Assembly: GCF_028747205.1 (NCBI RefSeq)
Contig: NZ_CP112880.1
Location: 5,270,001-5,334,000 of the forward strand
Source of the DNA: Streptomyces sp. CA-278952
GTDB taxonomy: Bacteria; Actinomycetota; Actinomycetes; Streptomycetales; Streptomycetaceae
DNA: 64,000 bases
Direction of reading: 5' to 3'
Positions 45,008 through 53,865 of this stretch are shown here, piece by piece. The notes beneath the pieces were generated by a model. The model did not search any database. It was given only the letters and a program-made list of their open reading frames with translations, and had not been told where the DNA came from. Positions within the stretch are counted from its first letter, which is position 1; each line of letters opens with the position of its first letter. The position numbers and the translations under genes were made by a program.

Positions 45008-45067
45008 GTTAGTGATCGTTAACGCGTTTCCCTCAGGTTAACGAGCGCTAACGACCCTGTCTAGAAT
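45008..45067. promoter_or_regulatory. Two palindromic TetR operators and a promoter in the divergent gap
   Basis: GTTAGTGATCGTTAAC (45008-45023) and GTTAACGAGCGCTAAC (45037-45052) are two copies of one 16-bp site: the reverse complement of the first is GTTAACGATCACTAAC. Their starts are 29 bp apart. The second overlaps the -35 region of a promoter whose -10 is TAGAAT (45062-45067), 8 nt before the TetR start. Confidence 0.75.
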
Positions 45068-45075
45068 GAATCCTC

Positions 45076-45693
45076 ATGAGCACCCATGCCGCCGCCCGCG
45101 TCGCGGCCCCCACCCGCCGCGAGCAGATCCTCCGGGAGGCCGCCCGCCTCTTCGCCGAGCGCGGCTTCCACGGCGTCGGCGTCGACGAGATAGGCGCCGC
45201 CGTCGGGATCAGCGGTCCCGGCCTCTACCGCCACTTCCCCGGCAAGGACGCGATGCTCGCCGAGCTCCTGGTGGGCATCAGCGAACGGCTGCTGGAGGGC
45301 GGCCGCATGCGGGTGTCGGAGGACGCGGCCCGGGGCGGCGGCTCCCCGGAGGCCCTCCTGGACGCGCTCATCGAGGGCCACATCGACTTCGCCCTCGACG
45401 ACCGCCCCCTGATCACCCTCCACGACCGCGAGCTGGACCGGCTGCGCGACACGGACCGCAAGCGGGTGCGCCGGCTCCAGCGCGAGTACGTCGAGGTCTG
45501 GGTCGGCGTCGTCCGCGCCCTCTACCCGTCGCTGGCCGAGAACCGGGCCCGCGTCACCGTGCACGCCGTCTTCGGCCTGCTGAACTCCACCCCGCACCTG
45601 GCCCGCCCGGAGGCCCTGCCCGGCCGCGCCGTGACCGCCGCCCTGCTGCACCGGCTGGCCCGGGGCGCCTTCGCCGCCGCGGAACCCTCCTGA
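45076..45693 (+). CDS. TetR-family regulator of the acyl-CoA degradation operon
   Basis: 205 aa. N-terminal TetR helix-turn-helix: RREQILREAARLFAERGFHGVGVDEIGAAVGISGPGLYRHFPGKDAML. The C-terminal helical ligand-binding domain resembles actinobacterial regulators that sense acyl-CoAs. No Shine-Dalgarno, but TAGAAT sits 8 nt upstream, so it is probably leaderless. Divergent from the carboxylase operon with two matching palindromes in between; it likely represses both directions. Confidence 0.93.
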   Translation: MSTHAAARVAAPTRREQILREAARLFAERGFHGVGVDEIGAAVGISGPGLYRHFPGKDAMLAELLVGISERLLEGGRMRVSEDAARGGGSPEALLDALIEGHIDFALDDRPLITLHDRELDRLRDTDRKRVRRLQREYVEVWVGVVRALYPSLAENRARVTVHAVFGLLNSTPHLARPEALPGRAVTAALLHRLARGAFAAAEPS

Positions 45694-45776
45694 GCAGCGG
45701 TTTCGCCTCCTGAGCAACCTCGGACCGGGCGCGCGCGTCTGTCCGGTCGACACCTAACGATGCGGGGAGTCGCACC

Positions 45777-46442
45777 ATGGCCGTCTCACTGGGCGAAGAG
45801 ATCATGCTGCTGTCGCTGGACGACACCACCGGCGCGGCGAAGGGGGAGACCGCGGCCCGCTGGGGCGTGGCGGCCGGGATGCTCCTGGAACTGGTCATGG
45901 CGGGCCGCGTCACGGTGAAGGGCGGCCGCGTCGAGGTCTTCGACCCGTCCCCCACGGGCGACCCGCTCCTGGACGGACGGCTCGACCGGCTGGCGCGCTG
46001 GGTCCACGGGACGTCCAGCAGCCGCAAGGTCACCGACTGGCTGACCCGGGACCATGCCAAGGGCTCGCAGGACGTCGTGGAGAGCCTCTGCGTCCGCGGC
46101 CTGGTGACCGAGGAGAAGCACCGGGCGCTCGGCGTCTTCCCCGTGCGCCGCTACCCGGAGGCCGACGGAACCGTCGAGCGGGAGCTGCGCGCCCGGCTGG
46201 CCGAGGTGGTGCTGCACGGAGCCGAGCCGGACGCCCGCACCAGCTCCCTCGTCGCCCTGCTGCACGCCACGGGCATGCACCCCCAGGCCTTCCCCGGCCT
46301 GCCGAAGAAGCAGGTCACCCCGCGCATGGCCCACATCGCCGAAGGGCACTGGGCGGGCGTGAGCGTGGGCGAGGCGATCCGGAACCTCCAGGCGGCGATC
46401 TCCGTGGTGACCGTCGTGACGGTGCTTTCCGTGGTGACGTAG
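45777..46442 (+). CDS. GOLPH3/VPS74-family protein
   Basis: 221 aa, all-helical. The N-terminus LGEEIMLLSLDDTTGAAKG and repeated short helices (RVTVKGGRVEVFDPSPTGDPLLDGRL, VTEEKHRALGVFPVRRYPEAD) match the GPP34/GOLPH3 fold, which in eukaryotes binds PI4P and retains glycosyltransferases in the Golgi. Bacterial members are frequent in Streptomyces and their role is unknown. ATG at 45777 has GGGGAG upstream. Its tail is a run of Val/Thr (SVVTVVTVLSVVT). It converges on the polysaccharide operon. Confidence 0.9.
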   Translation: MAVSLGEEIMLLSLDDTTGAAKGETAARWGVAAGMLLELVMAGRVTVKGGRVEVFDPSPTGDPLLDGRLDRLARWVHGTSSSRKVTDWLTRDHAKGSQDVVESLCVRGLVTEEKHRALGVFPVRRYPEADGTVERELRARLAEVVLHGAEPDARTSSLVALLHATGMHPQAFPGLPKKQVTPRMAHIAEGHWAGVSVGEAIRNLQAAISVVTVVTVLSVVT

Positions 46443-46492
46443 GGCCCCCAGCCCCAGCCCCTGACGGGCCGGGGCGAGGGGAGGCCCCCCGG

Positions 46493-49400
46493 TCAGCCGG
46501 CCCGGCCCTTCACCGAGACCCTGACCCGGTCGACCCGCATCGGGTGACCCGGCTCGGTCGCGGGGCCCACCGTCGCCCCGTCGGCCTCCGGCAGCTTGCC
46601 GCCGACCGCCACGTTCAGGATCAGGAACACCCCGTGGTCCACGGCCCGCTTCCAGGTCCCGGCGTCCATCGCGTCGGCCCGCACCCGGTGGTACACCCGG
46701 TCGTCCAGATACCAGCGCACCTCCTCCGCCCCGGGGGTGAGGTCGACCTCGACGGCGTACGTGCGGAACGCCCCACGGCAGTCCGCGCACGCCTGCGGCC
46801 CCGACGTCAGCCCCACGGGCTCCTCGCACGGGCCGCCCTCCAGGACCCCGCAGTGCATCGAGCCGAAGAAGGCGTCCCGGCCGTTGACCGACTCCATCAC
46901 GTCCAGCTCGCCGACCCCGGGCCAGCCGGTGTACCCGTCGCGCAGGTCCGCTCCCAGGGTCCAGAACGCCGGCCAGTAGCCCGCCGCCTTCGGCCCCGTC
47001 ACGTCCGGCAGCGCGATCGACGCCTCGATCCGCAGCACCCCGCCGGGCGGCGGCGCGAAGTCGGACCGCACGGTCGTGATCCGGCCCGAACTCCACTGCT
47101 CGCCCTCCCTGGTGGGCACGATCTCCAGGGCGCCCTTCCCGTCCAGGCGTACGTTGCCGGTCGAGTCGGTCATGGTCTCGATCTCGCCGGTGCCCCACCG
47201 CGGCGCCGGGCAGCCGGGGTAGCAGGTGCCGAGGTCGTAACTCCAGTGCGCGGGGGAGGGGCGGCTGTTCGCGGGCCCGTCGAAGTCGTCCCGCAGCAGC
47301 TCGGTCCAGCCGTCCGCCCCGGGCGCGGCGGAAGGCGCGGGAGCGGGGGCGCCGGCCGGGGGCAGTGCGCCCGACTCCGTCAGCAGCCGCTCCAGCCGGG
47401 GGGCCAGCACGATGGCCGCCACGTTCGTCAGATGGGCGTCGTCCCGGTAGAGCAGGATCCGGTCCCGTACCGCCGGACAGGTCGGGCCGTTCCCCGGGCA
47501 CAGCACCTGGTTCACGCCGACGGACCGCACGCCCGGCACCGCACCCGCCGTGATCCGGCGCGCCAGCTCGTCCGCCGGGACCGCCTCGGCCCGGCTGAAC
47601 GCGCAGGCGGCGGTGGAGTCCGGAGCGCCGGACACGCACGCGGGAATGTCCGTCCCCGGTACGGGGGTGTCCTCGATGTACACGATCGGTGCGCCGGTCG
47701 CCCGCAGCGGCTTCAACGTCTTCTCCCAGGCGGCGGAGAGGAGTTCACGGTCGGCCGTGTACCGGTTGAGCGAGGCGATCACGATGAGCCGGGGCTTCGG
47801 CCCCGTACGCAGGCGGTCCAGGGCGTCGGCCCGCCAGGTGTCGCACTCCCGGTACTCGCGCCCCAACTGGGGGTTCCGCACCGCCAGTTCCGGAAGTGGG
47901 CAACCCTGCTTCACCAGCTCCTGGAGCGCCCAGCCGCGCTGGGAGGCCAGCGCGAGCAGCGGGGAGAACCACTGCCCGGCGTGGGAGTCGCCGAGCAGGA
48001 CGACGCGATCGGGGCTGTCCACCGCCCCGAACAGGCACTCCGGGCTGCGGGTCACCGCGGGCGCGACCTGGCAGGCCCCGTCCGGCGGGAAGTCCTTGCG
48101 CGCCTGGGCCGGCCCCGGCACCAGCGGGCCGTCCGCGAGCGCGGAGCCGTCGGCCCGGGCGAGCAGCGAGGGGCCGGCGGCCGCACCCGGCGGGAGGCCC
48201 TTGGCGTCGACAGGGGTGGCCGGGCCCATCAGGTGCAGGGTGGTGGTGCCGACGACCAGCGCGAGCACGACCGGCAGGACGATGGCGGAGATCCCCACCG
48301 CCAGTCCTCGGCGCGGGAGTTCGGAGACCGTACGGCTGCGGCGCAGCGGCTGCTCGACCCAGCGCATCGTGGCGAGGGCGGGCAGCGCGGCGGCCAGCGT
48401 CAGCGCCGTCTTCGCGGGCCAGCCGAGCGCCCCGAGGCGCGCCTCGGCGAGGACGAGCACCGGCCAGTGCCACAGGTAGAGGTTGTAGGAGAGCCGCCCG
48501 ACCGCCCGAGCAGCCCGGCCGCTGAGCAACCGCCCCACCCCGTGGGCTCCTTGGGCTTCGCGCTCGCCCCGGCCCGGGATCGCGGCGAGGATCACGGCGG
48601 CCGTGCCCAGGGTGGGGACGAGCGCCGCGTAGCCGGGGTACGGGGTCGACGCGTCGTACGACACGACGCACCAGACGATCGCCGCGGCCCCCGCCCACCC
48701 GCAGACCAGCCGCAGCGGGCGCGGCCCGCGCAGCAGATGCCAGGGCAGCAGCGCCAGCAGGGCCCCGACGGCGAACTGCCAGACCCGCGAGGGGGTTCCG
48801 AGGTACGCGAGCGAGACGGAGTCCCGCGTCCAGTGCAGGGACAGCGCGAACGAGGCGAGCGCCACGGCGGCGGTGGTGAGCGCCACGACCGCGCGCACGG
48901 CCCGGCCCCGGCGGACCGCACGGGCGGCGACGAACACGATCACCGCCAGCAGCGGGGCCCAGAACAGGTAGAACTGCTCCTCGACGGCGAGCGACCAGAA
49001 GTGCAGCAGCGGACTCTGGTCGTGCCCGGCGGCCAGGTAGTCGGTCTGCTGCGAGACGAACCGCCAGTTGGCGACGGACAGAGCCGCCGCGAGGACGTCC
49101 TTTTCCAGGTCGGCGCGGAGCAGCGGTACGGTCAGCCACGCCCCGGCCACCGCGACCGCGGCGAGGACGACGGCGGCGGACGGCAGCAGTCGGCGGGCCC
49201 GGCGGGAGAAGAAGTCGCCGAGCCGGATCCGGCCGGTGGCGATCGCCTCCCTGACCAGGAGCCCGGTGATCAGATAGCCGGAGATGACGAAGAAGACGTC
49301 CACCCCGACGAAGCCGCCCGCCGTTCCCGGTATCTGGGCGTGGAAGGCGAGGACCGCGAGGACGGCGACCGCGCGCAGCCCCTCGATGTCGGGGCGGAAC

Positions 49401-49576
49401 GTGGACCGGTGCGGACTGGGCCCGGACTCGCTGCCCGAGCTGCCCGAGCTGCCCGTGCCCACCGAGCCGCCCGAGCTGCCCGTGCCCACCGGGCTGCCCG
49501 GGAGCGGGAGTGTGGCAGACGGGGGCGGGGGAGCGGACCGTTTCCGGCGGGGGCCGTGGGCGAGGAGGAACGGCAT
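46493..49576 (-). CDS. Acyltransferase-3 / SGNH / GH16 fusion protein
   Basis: 1,027 aa. Residues 1-60: Gly/Ser-rich cytoplasmic tail. About 62-400: OafA/YrhL-type acyltransferase-3 membrane domain (GLRAVAVLAVLAFHA, ISGYLITGLLVRE, FWSLAVEEQFYLFW, LYLWHWPVLVL). About 500-740: SGNH domain (VVLLGDSHAGQWF and a C-terminal DDAHLT). 755-1027: GH16 beta-glucanase-type domain with the catalytic ExDxxE as GELDVMES (Glu890, Asp892, Glu895). The SGNH and GH16 parts would be extracytoplasmic. ATG at 49576 has a weak ribosome site. It follows a GT2 synthase gene with a 23-bp gap, so it probably acetylates and trims the polymer that gene makes. Confidence 0.88.
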   Translation of the reverse strand: MPFLLAHGPRRKRSAPPPPSATLPLPGSPVGTGSSGGSVGTGSSGSSGSESGPSPHRSTFRPDIEGLRAVAVLAVLAFHAQIPGTAGGFVGVDVFFVISGYLITGLLVREAIATGRIRLGDFFSRRARRLLPSAAVVLAAVAVAGAWLTVPLLRADLEKDVLAAALSVANWRFVSQQTDYLAAGHDQSPLLHFWSLAVEEQFYLFWAPLLAVIVFVAARAVRRGRAVRAVVALTTAAVALASFALSLHWTRDSVSLAYLGTPSRVWQFAVGALLALLPWHLLRGPRPLRLVCGWAGAAAIVWCVVSYDASTPYPGYAALVPTLGTAAVILAAIPGRGEREAQGAHGVGRLLSGRAARAVGRLSYNLYLWHWPVLVLAEARLGALGWPAKTALTLAAALPALATMRWVEQPLRRSRTVSELPRRGLAVGISAIVLPVVLALVVGTTTLHLMGPATPVDAKGLPPGAAAGPSLLARADGSALADGPLVPGPAQARKDFPPDGACQVAPAVTRSPECLFGAVDSPDRVVLLGDSHAGQWFSPLLALASQRGWALQELVKQGCPLPELAVRNPQLGREYRECDTWRADALDRLRTGPKPRLIVIASLNRYTADRELLSAAWEKTLKPLRATGAPIVYIEDTPVPGTDIPACVSGAPDSTAACAFSRAEAVPADELARRITAGAVPGVRSVGVNQVLCPGNGPTCPAVRDRILLYRDDAHLTNVAAIVLAPRLERLLTESGALPPAGAPAPAPSAAPGADGWTELLRDDFDGPANSRPSPAHWSYDLGTCYPGCPAPRWGTGEIETMTDSTGNVRLDGKGALEIVPTREGEQWSSGRITTVRSDFAPPPGGVLRIEASIALPDVTGPKAAGYWPAFWTLGADLRDGYTGWPGVGELDVMESVNGRDAFFGSMHCGVLEGGPCEEPVGLTSGPQACADCRGAFRTYAVEVDLTPGAEEVRWYLDDRVYHRVRADAMDAGTWKRAVDHGVFLILNVAVGGKLPEADGATVGPATEPGHPMRVDRVRVSVKGRAG

Positions 49577-49599
49577 CGGGTGGCGCCTTTCGGTGCGGC

Positions 49600-51333
49600 T
49601 CAACTCAGCCACGGGAGCATCGGGTCGACCCACCCGGAGGCGAGCAGGCCGGTGAGCAGGAGGACGGCGGAGGCGGCGAGGACCTCGGGCCAGCGGCGGG
49701 GCAGCACACCCGCCCGGGGCCGGGGCGGCCGCATCCGGGTCCGGGGCCCGGTCCGCGAACGGTGGCCGGCGGGTGACTGGACGTCGACGGCCTCGGCGGG
49801 TGTTCGGCCGTCCGGCCGTAGTTCGGCCAGCAGATCCCGGATCAGGGGCACGTTGATCTGGAGCTGGACCAGGAGGTAGAGGCCGAGGCCCCAGGCGGGC
49901 TCCCAGCCGTTGCGGGCCACCACCAGCGCGAGGCCCCCGGCGGCGGCCCCGTTGGACAGGACCAGCCAGACCAGCGAGACGCCCACGACCCGGCGGGCCA
50001 TCGAGCCCGAACTCCCCTTGCTCCGGACCCCCGTGGGCACCCAGGCGGCGCTGCGGCCCCGCAGGGTGTGCCAGAACGCGGTGGCGGCGGCCACGCTGGT
50101 GAGGACGTTGGCGCGGATGACCTCGACCCGCCACCGGGTCCGGCTGATCCGGGGCAGCAGCACATGCCACAGCCACAGCGGGGCGAGCAGCGGCAGGACA
50201 TGCCAGGGGCGGATGTGGTCCGGGTACCAGAACATCATCACCAGCGGCGGCAGCGGGGCGGCGAAGGTGTTCACGGCCGTGGTCAGGTAGCCGACGACGC
50301 CCTCGTAGAAGCAGAGCCGCATCCGCCACGGCGCGCCCATCCGCTCGAGCACCGGGGTGCCGAGGAGGTGCAGGTTGCCCATCGCCCACCGGTACTGCTG
50401 GTTGACGAACGAGGTGACGGTGTCGGGCGAGGTGCCCTTGGCGACCAGGACCGGGACGTACTGGGTGCGGAACCCCCGCTCGTGCAGGGCGAGTCCGGTG
50501 TACAGGTCCTCGCTGTGGTCGAGCCGGGCGAAGCCGCCCGCCAGGTCGATCGCGGCGCGCCGGTAGACGGCGTTGCTGCCGCAGCAGATCGCCGCGTCGC
50601 TCGCGTCCCGCGAGGGCTGGATCCAGCGGAAGAACCACTCCTGCGCGGCCCCGGCGGCGCGTTGGATCCAGTCCATGCCCGCGTCGGTGTCGAAGCACTG
50701 CGGGCTCTGCACGATGCCGACGGCCGGGTCCGCGAGGTACGGGACCAGATGGCGCAGGAAGTCCGGCCGGGGCGCGAAGTCCGCGTCGAGGATCGCGATG
50801 TACTCGGCCCCGGACAGCGTGAGCGCGTGGTTGAGGTTCCCCGCCTTCTTCAGGTGGCCCCGGTCGGGGCGTACGACGTACCGGTAGCCGTGCTCGGCCG
50901 CCAGGGCCGCCACCTCCGGCCGGTCGGCGTCGTCCAGCACCCAGACGGTGAGCGCGTCGGGCCAGTCGAGGGCGGCGACCGCGCGGTAGGCGTTGGCGAG
51001 CACGGGCAGCGGCTCGCCGCAGGTCGGCAGGTAGAGGTCCACGCCCGGCAGTCCGGCGGGCCGCCAGGCGCGGACGAGCACCTCGTGCGAGGCCCGGGTG
51101 AGCCGGCGCTGACGGAGGCTGTTCACGGAGGACAGCAGCAGGGCCACGACGTTCAGCCCGAGGATCGCGAGGAAGGCCCACAGCGCGGGGGTCCGTAACG
51201 CGAAGGTGAACATGGTCGCCGCAGTGAAGACGAAGGCCAGCGAACTGCTCACCAGCACCCACCGCCGTTGCGGCCCGAAGTACCAGTAGAGCTCGTCGTC
51301 GGACGGAGGTTGCGGAAGGTGATGCACGGTCAT
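49600..51333 (-). CDS. Membrane-bound processive GT2 glycosyltransferase (cellulose-synthase-like)
   Basis: 577 aa. Two N-terminal transmembrane helices, then a GT2 domain: VDLYLPTCGEPLPVL, AEYIAILDADFAPRPDF (DxD), DHSEDLYTGLALHERG (ED base) and QQYRWAMGNLHLL (QxxRW), the full D,D,D,QxxRW set of processive beta-glycan synthases. Several C-terminal helices form the export pore. No PilZ domain is visible. ATG at 51333 follows GGGGGG; a GTG four codons earlier is possible. The product may be a beta-glucan or similar; the sequence does not fix it. Confidence 0.9.
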   Translation of the reverse strand: MTVHHLPQPPSDDELYWYFGPQRRWVLVSSSLAFVFTAATMFTFALRTPALWAFLAILGLNVVALLLSSVNSLRQRRLTRASHEVLVRAWRPAGLPGVDLYLPTCGEPLPVLANAYRAVAALDWPDALTVWVLDDADRPEVAALAAEHGYRYVVRPDRGHLKKAGNLNHALTLSGAEYIAILDADFAPRPDFLRHLVPYLADPAVGIVQSPQCFDTDAGMDWIQRAAGAAQEWFFRWIQPSRDASDAAICCGSNAVYRRAAIDLAGGFARLDHSEDLYTGLALHERGFRTQYVPVLVAKGTSPDTVTSFVNQQYRWAMGNLHLLGTPVLERMGAPWRMRLCFYEGVVGYLTTAVNTFAAPLPPLVMMFWYPDHIRPWHVLPLLAPLWLWHVLLPRISRTRWRVEVIRANVLTSVAAATAFWHTLRGRSAAWVPTGVRSKGSSGSMARRVVGVSLVWLVLSNGAAAGGLALVVARNGWEPAWGLGLYLLVQLQINVPLIRDLLAELRPDGRTPAEAVDVQSPAGHRSRTGPRTRMRPPRPRAGVLPRRWPEVLAASAVLLLTGLLASGWVDPMLPWLS

Positions 51334-51702
51334 AAAGCCCCCCACGGCTGTCTATGTGCCCGTTTCAGGTGGCCCACCCTAATGTCAAAGGTATAGACCA
51401 CTTACCCGAGAGCGCCCCGACGGAGAGAATCGGACACCGGTTTGGCGCGACTCGATTGGTCCAGACCTCTGGGTGGTTCCATTCGAGCCCGACGCCCGCC
51501 CGCCGGGGGAAGAAGCAGGTCACGCCGGGGTGAACAGTCCCCGAAGACTTGCCGGGCCGGACGTGCGGGCCGGACGCGTGACCGGCTGTCGGCCCGCGAG
51601 TCCGGCCGGAAGCGGACCCTCCGCCGGACGGAACACCCGGCACACCCGTCCGTCGGGCAAGACACCGGGCACGCCCCGCACACCGGACGGCACAATGGGT
51701 CC
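51334..51702. promoter_or_regulatory. Divergent control region, GT2 operon / phosphatase gene
   Basis: 369 bp without a gene. Minus strand: TTGACA (51388-51383) is a plausible -35 for the GT2 operon, though no good -10 follows. Plus strand: CACAAT (51691-51696) is 6 nt before the phosphatase ATG. The middle is rich in short GCCGGAC repeats. Confidence 0.4.
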
Positions 51703-52551
51703 ATGCCGATACCCAGCCGCGCCGCCCTCGTCGACCACCTCGTCCGTACGCGTATCGCGGGGGACGTCGCCACGCCACGCGACAACAACCTCTCCCACTA
51801 CCGCAAGCTCGCCAACGGCGACCGCCACTACTGGCTGGGCCTGGAGCTGGGCGACCGCTGGACCGACGAGCAGGACGTGCTCGCCGTGATGGCGGAGCGC
51901 TGCGGCGTCAACGACGACCCGGCGCACCGGCAGGGCCAGGACACCATCGACCCGGAGCTGACGGTCGACGCCCTGGAGCGGATGGCGGCCCGGCTGCGCA
52001 AGGCCGCGGACGGCCGCGAGCGGGTCCTGTTCGCCACCGGGCACCCCGGCGGCATGCTGGACGTGCACCGGCAGACGGCGGACGCGCTGCGCCGCGCCGG
52101 CTGCGAGATCGTCCGCATCCCGTCCGGGCTGATGGCGGACGAGGGCATGGTCTTCCAGTTCGCCGACGTCGCGATGCTGGAACGCGGGGCGACCCTGTGG
52201 CACACCCACTCCCCGGCCCCGATGGCCGCCATCCTGGACGCCATGGCCCACCTGGGCCGCCCGCTGCCCGACCTGGTCGTCGCCGACCACGGCTGGGCGG
52301 GGTGTGCGGGACAGCGCGGGCTGGACGCGATCGGCTACGCGGACTGCAACGACCCGGCCCTGTTCCTCGGCGAGGCGGAGGGCACCCTCCAGGTCACGGT
52401 CCCGCTGGACGACCACGTCACCGACCCGCGTTTCTACGACCCGATGACGGACTACCTGCTGCACGCGGCGGGGTTGCTGGAGGAGGAGCGGGGGGAGGAG
52501 CCGGTGGAGTCCGCGGAGCCCGTGGAACCCGCGGAGGAGCCCGCCGCGTAG
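51703..52551 (+). CDS. Predicted phosphatase-like protein
   Basis: 282 aa. A family common in Streptomyces and usually annotated only as phosphatase: MPIPSRAALVDHLVRTRIAG, LANGDRHYWLGLELG, VLFATGHPGGMLDVHRQTADAL, TLWHTHSPAPMAAIL, LVVADHGWAGCAGQRGLDAIGYADCNDPALFLGEAEG. His/Asp residues around GHPGG, HTHS and DHGW could bind metal; this is an inference. The C-terminal ~25 residues are Glu/Pro-rich repeats. No Shine-Dalgarno is seen, so it may be leaderless. Confidence 0.75.
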   Translation: MPIPSRAALVDHLVRTRIAGDVATPRDNNLSHYRKLANGDRHYWLGLELGDRWTDEQDVLAVMAERCGVNDDPAHRQGQDTIDPELTVDALERMAARLRKAADGRERVLFATGHPGGMLDVHRQTADALRRAGCEIVRIPSGLMADEGMVFQFADVAMLERGATLWHTHSPAPMAAILDAMAHLGRPLPDLVVADHGWAGCAGQRGLDAIGYADCNDPALFLGEAEGTLQVTVPLDDHVTDPRFYDPMTDYLLHAAGLLEEERGEEPVESAEPVEPAEEPAA

Positions 52552-52634
52552 GGGGCGACGAGGGCCGGCGATGAGTTTCGGGCCCGGCGGGCGTCTTCAC
52601 TGACACGACGCGGACGTAACGTAAGGGGCAGGCC

Positions 52635-53069
52635 ATGAAGTTCAGCACGACGATGTTCCGGACCGGGAACAACACGGGCATCGAGGTGCCGGAGGCCGTG
52701 GTCGAGGCCCTCGGCGCAGGAAAGCGCGCCTCGGTGAACGTCAGGGTGAACGGGTACGGGTACCGCTCGACGATCGCCCCGATGGGCGGGCGATACCTGA
52801 TCCCGTTCAGCGCCGACAAGCGCGCGGAGACCGGCATCGGCGGCGGGGACGCCATCGAGGTGGAGCTGACCCTCGACACCGCGTCCCGCACGGTGGAGCC
52901 GCCCGAGGACCTGGCGGCGGCGCTGGCCGCGGCCCCCGGGGCGGCGGCAGCGTTCGCCGCGCTCTCGCCCAGCCGGCAGAAGGCGTACGTCACGTCGGTC
53001 GAGGGAGCGAAGGCGCGGGAGACGCGGGAGCGGCGGATCGCGAAGACGGTGGCGGAGCTGACGGCGTAG
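52635..53069 (+). CDS. DUF1905 / YdeI-type protein
   Basis: 144 aa. N-terminal beta-barrel-like DUF1905 (MKFSTTMFRTGNNTGIEVPEAVVEALG, VRVNGYGYRSTIAPMGGRYLIPFSADKR) and a C-terminal helical OmpD-associated/YdeI motif (AFAALSPSRQKAYVTSVEGAKARETRERRIAKTVAEL). ATG at 52635 has AAGGGG upstream. YdeI-type proteins are linked to peptide or stress tolerance in other bacteria; the role here is unknown. Confidence 0.85.
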   Translation: MKFSTTMFRTGNNTGIEVPEAVVEALGAGKRASVNVRVNGYGYRSTIAPMGGRYLIPFSADKRAETGIGGGDAIEVELTLDTASRTVEPPEDLAAALAAAPGAAAAFAALSPSRQKAYVTSVEGAKARETRERRIAKTVAELTA

Positions 53070-53225
53070 GGATCTGGGGCCGGTGGCGGAGCTGGCGCCG
53101 TGAAGTGCTTGTTCGAGAACCCGAAGAGTCCCCGGACCGTGGCGGCGCTGATCGTGAGGATAAGAGTGTACGAACCGCGAGCTCTGTGAAAGCGTCGCTT
53201 GTCGTACAAACTCAGAGTGCGGGGG

Positions 53226-53819
53226 ATGCTGGTGACTGGTTTGGGCTGGATGGTCGGAAAGGATCTTCCGTTCGTGAGCATGACGTTCGTGAAGGGCATC
53301 ACGGCCTGGCAGCTCCTGGAACGGATGGGTGCCGATGCGGCGACCGTGGCCGTCCGGGATCAGGAGGACTTCCACGACGAGTTCGAAAGCCTTCTTTTCG
53401 AGACGGACGGCTACGTCGTGAGTGCCGGCCAGTGGGGTAACTGGGCGTGGGTCTGGGAGCATTCCAGCTGGCGCTGTTTCGACGACCCGCAGCTGTTCAG
53501 CGACATCTCAACGGGATCGGCCGGCGTTTTTCTGGCTTGGGGCGAGGGCCCGGCGGAGTTCATGTACGCAGAAGACGGTCAGTTGCTCAGCGCGTTCAGC
53601 TGGTACGCGACGACGGAGCTGAGGGATCTGGTAGGGGGTGCGCCCTCGCGTTTTGACTCCGAGTTGCGGAAGCACGGTGCGGACCCGGATACCGGAGACT
53701 ACGGCCCCTTGACTCCACGCGAACTGTACCTTCGGCTCGCGGAGGAGGTGGGTGTCGGGCTGGCTGCGAATGACTTGCTCACCGAGCCAGTTCTCAGCGC
53801 CCAGCTCACTCCTCCGTAG
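53226..53819 (+). CDS. DUF6461-type protein
   Basis: 197 aa. Pattern of the DUF6461 family: SMTFVKGITAWQLLERMGAD, YVVSAGQWGNWAWVWEHSSW, VFLAWGEGPAEFMYAEDGQLLSAF, FDSELRKHGADPD. Trp-rich and acidic, no signal peptide. Start uncertain: ATG 53226, GTG 53217 and TTG 53199 are in frame and none has a clear ribosome site. GC is lower than average here and an IS remnant follows, so it may be acquired. Confidence 0.75.
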   Translation: MLVTGLGWMVGKDLPFVSMTFVKGITAWQLLERMGADAATVAVRDQEDFHDEFESLLFETDGYVVSAGQWGNWAWVWEHSSWRCFDDPQLFSDISTGSAGVFLAWGEGPAEFMYAEDGQLLSAFSWYATTELRDLVGGAPSRFDSELRKHGADPDTGDYGPLTPRELYLRLAEEVGVGLAANDLLTEPVLSAQLTPP

Positions 53820-53865
53820 GGCTGCGGCCGTCTGGCTTCCTGGAGCAGTTCGGTCGTATGCTGCC

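Noticed and set aside
49577..51262. Possible extension of the AT3-SGNH-GH16 gene into one 1,589-codon protein
   Set aside because: The extra part is an out-of-frame copy of the GT2 gene, Arg/Pro/Gly rich without motifs.
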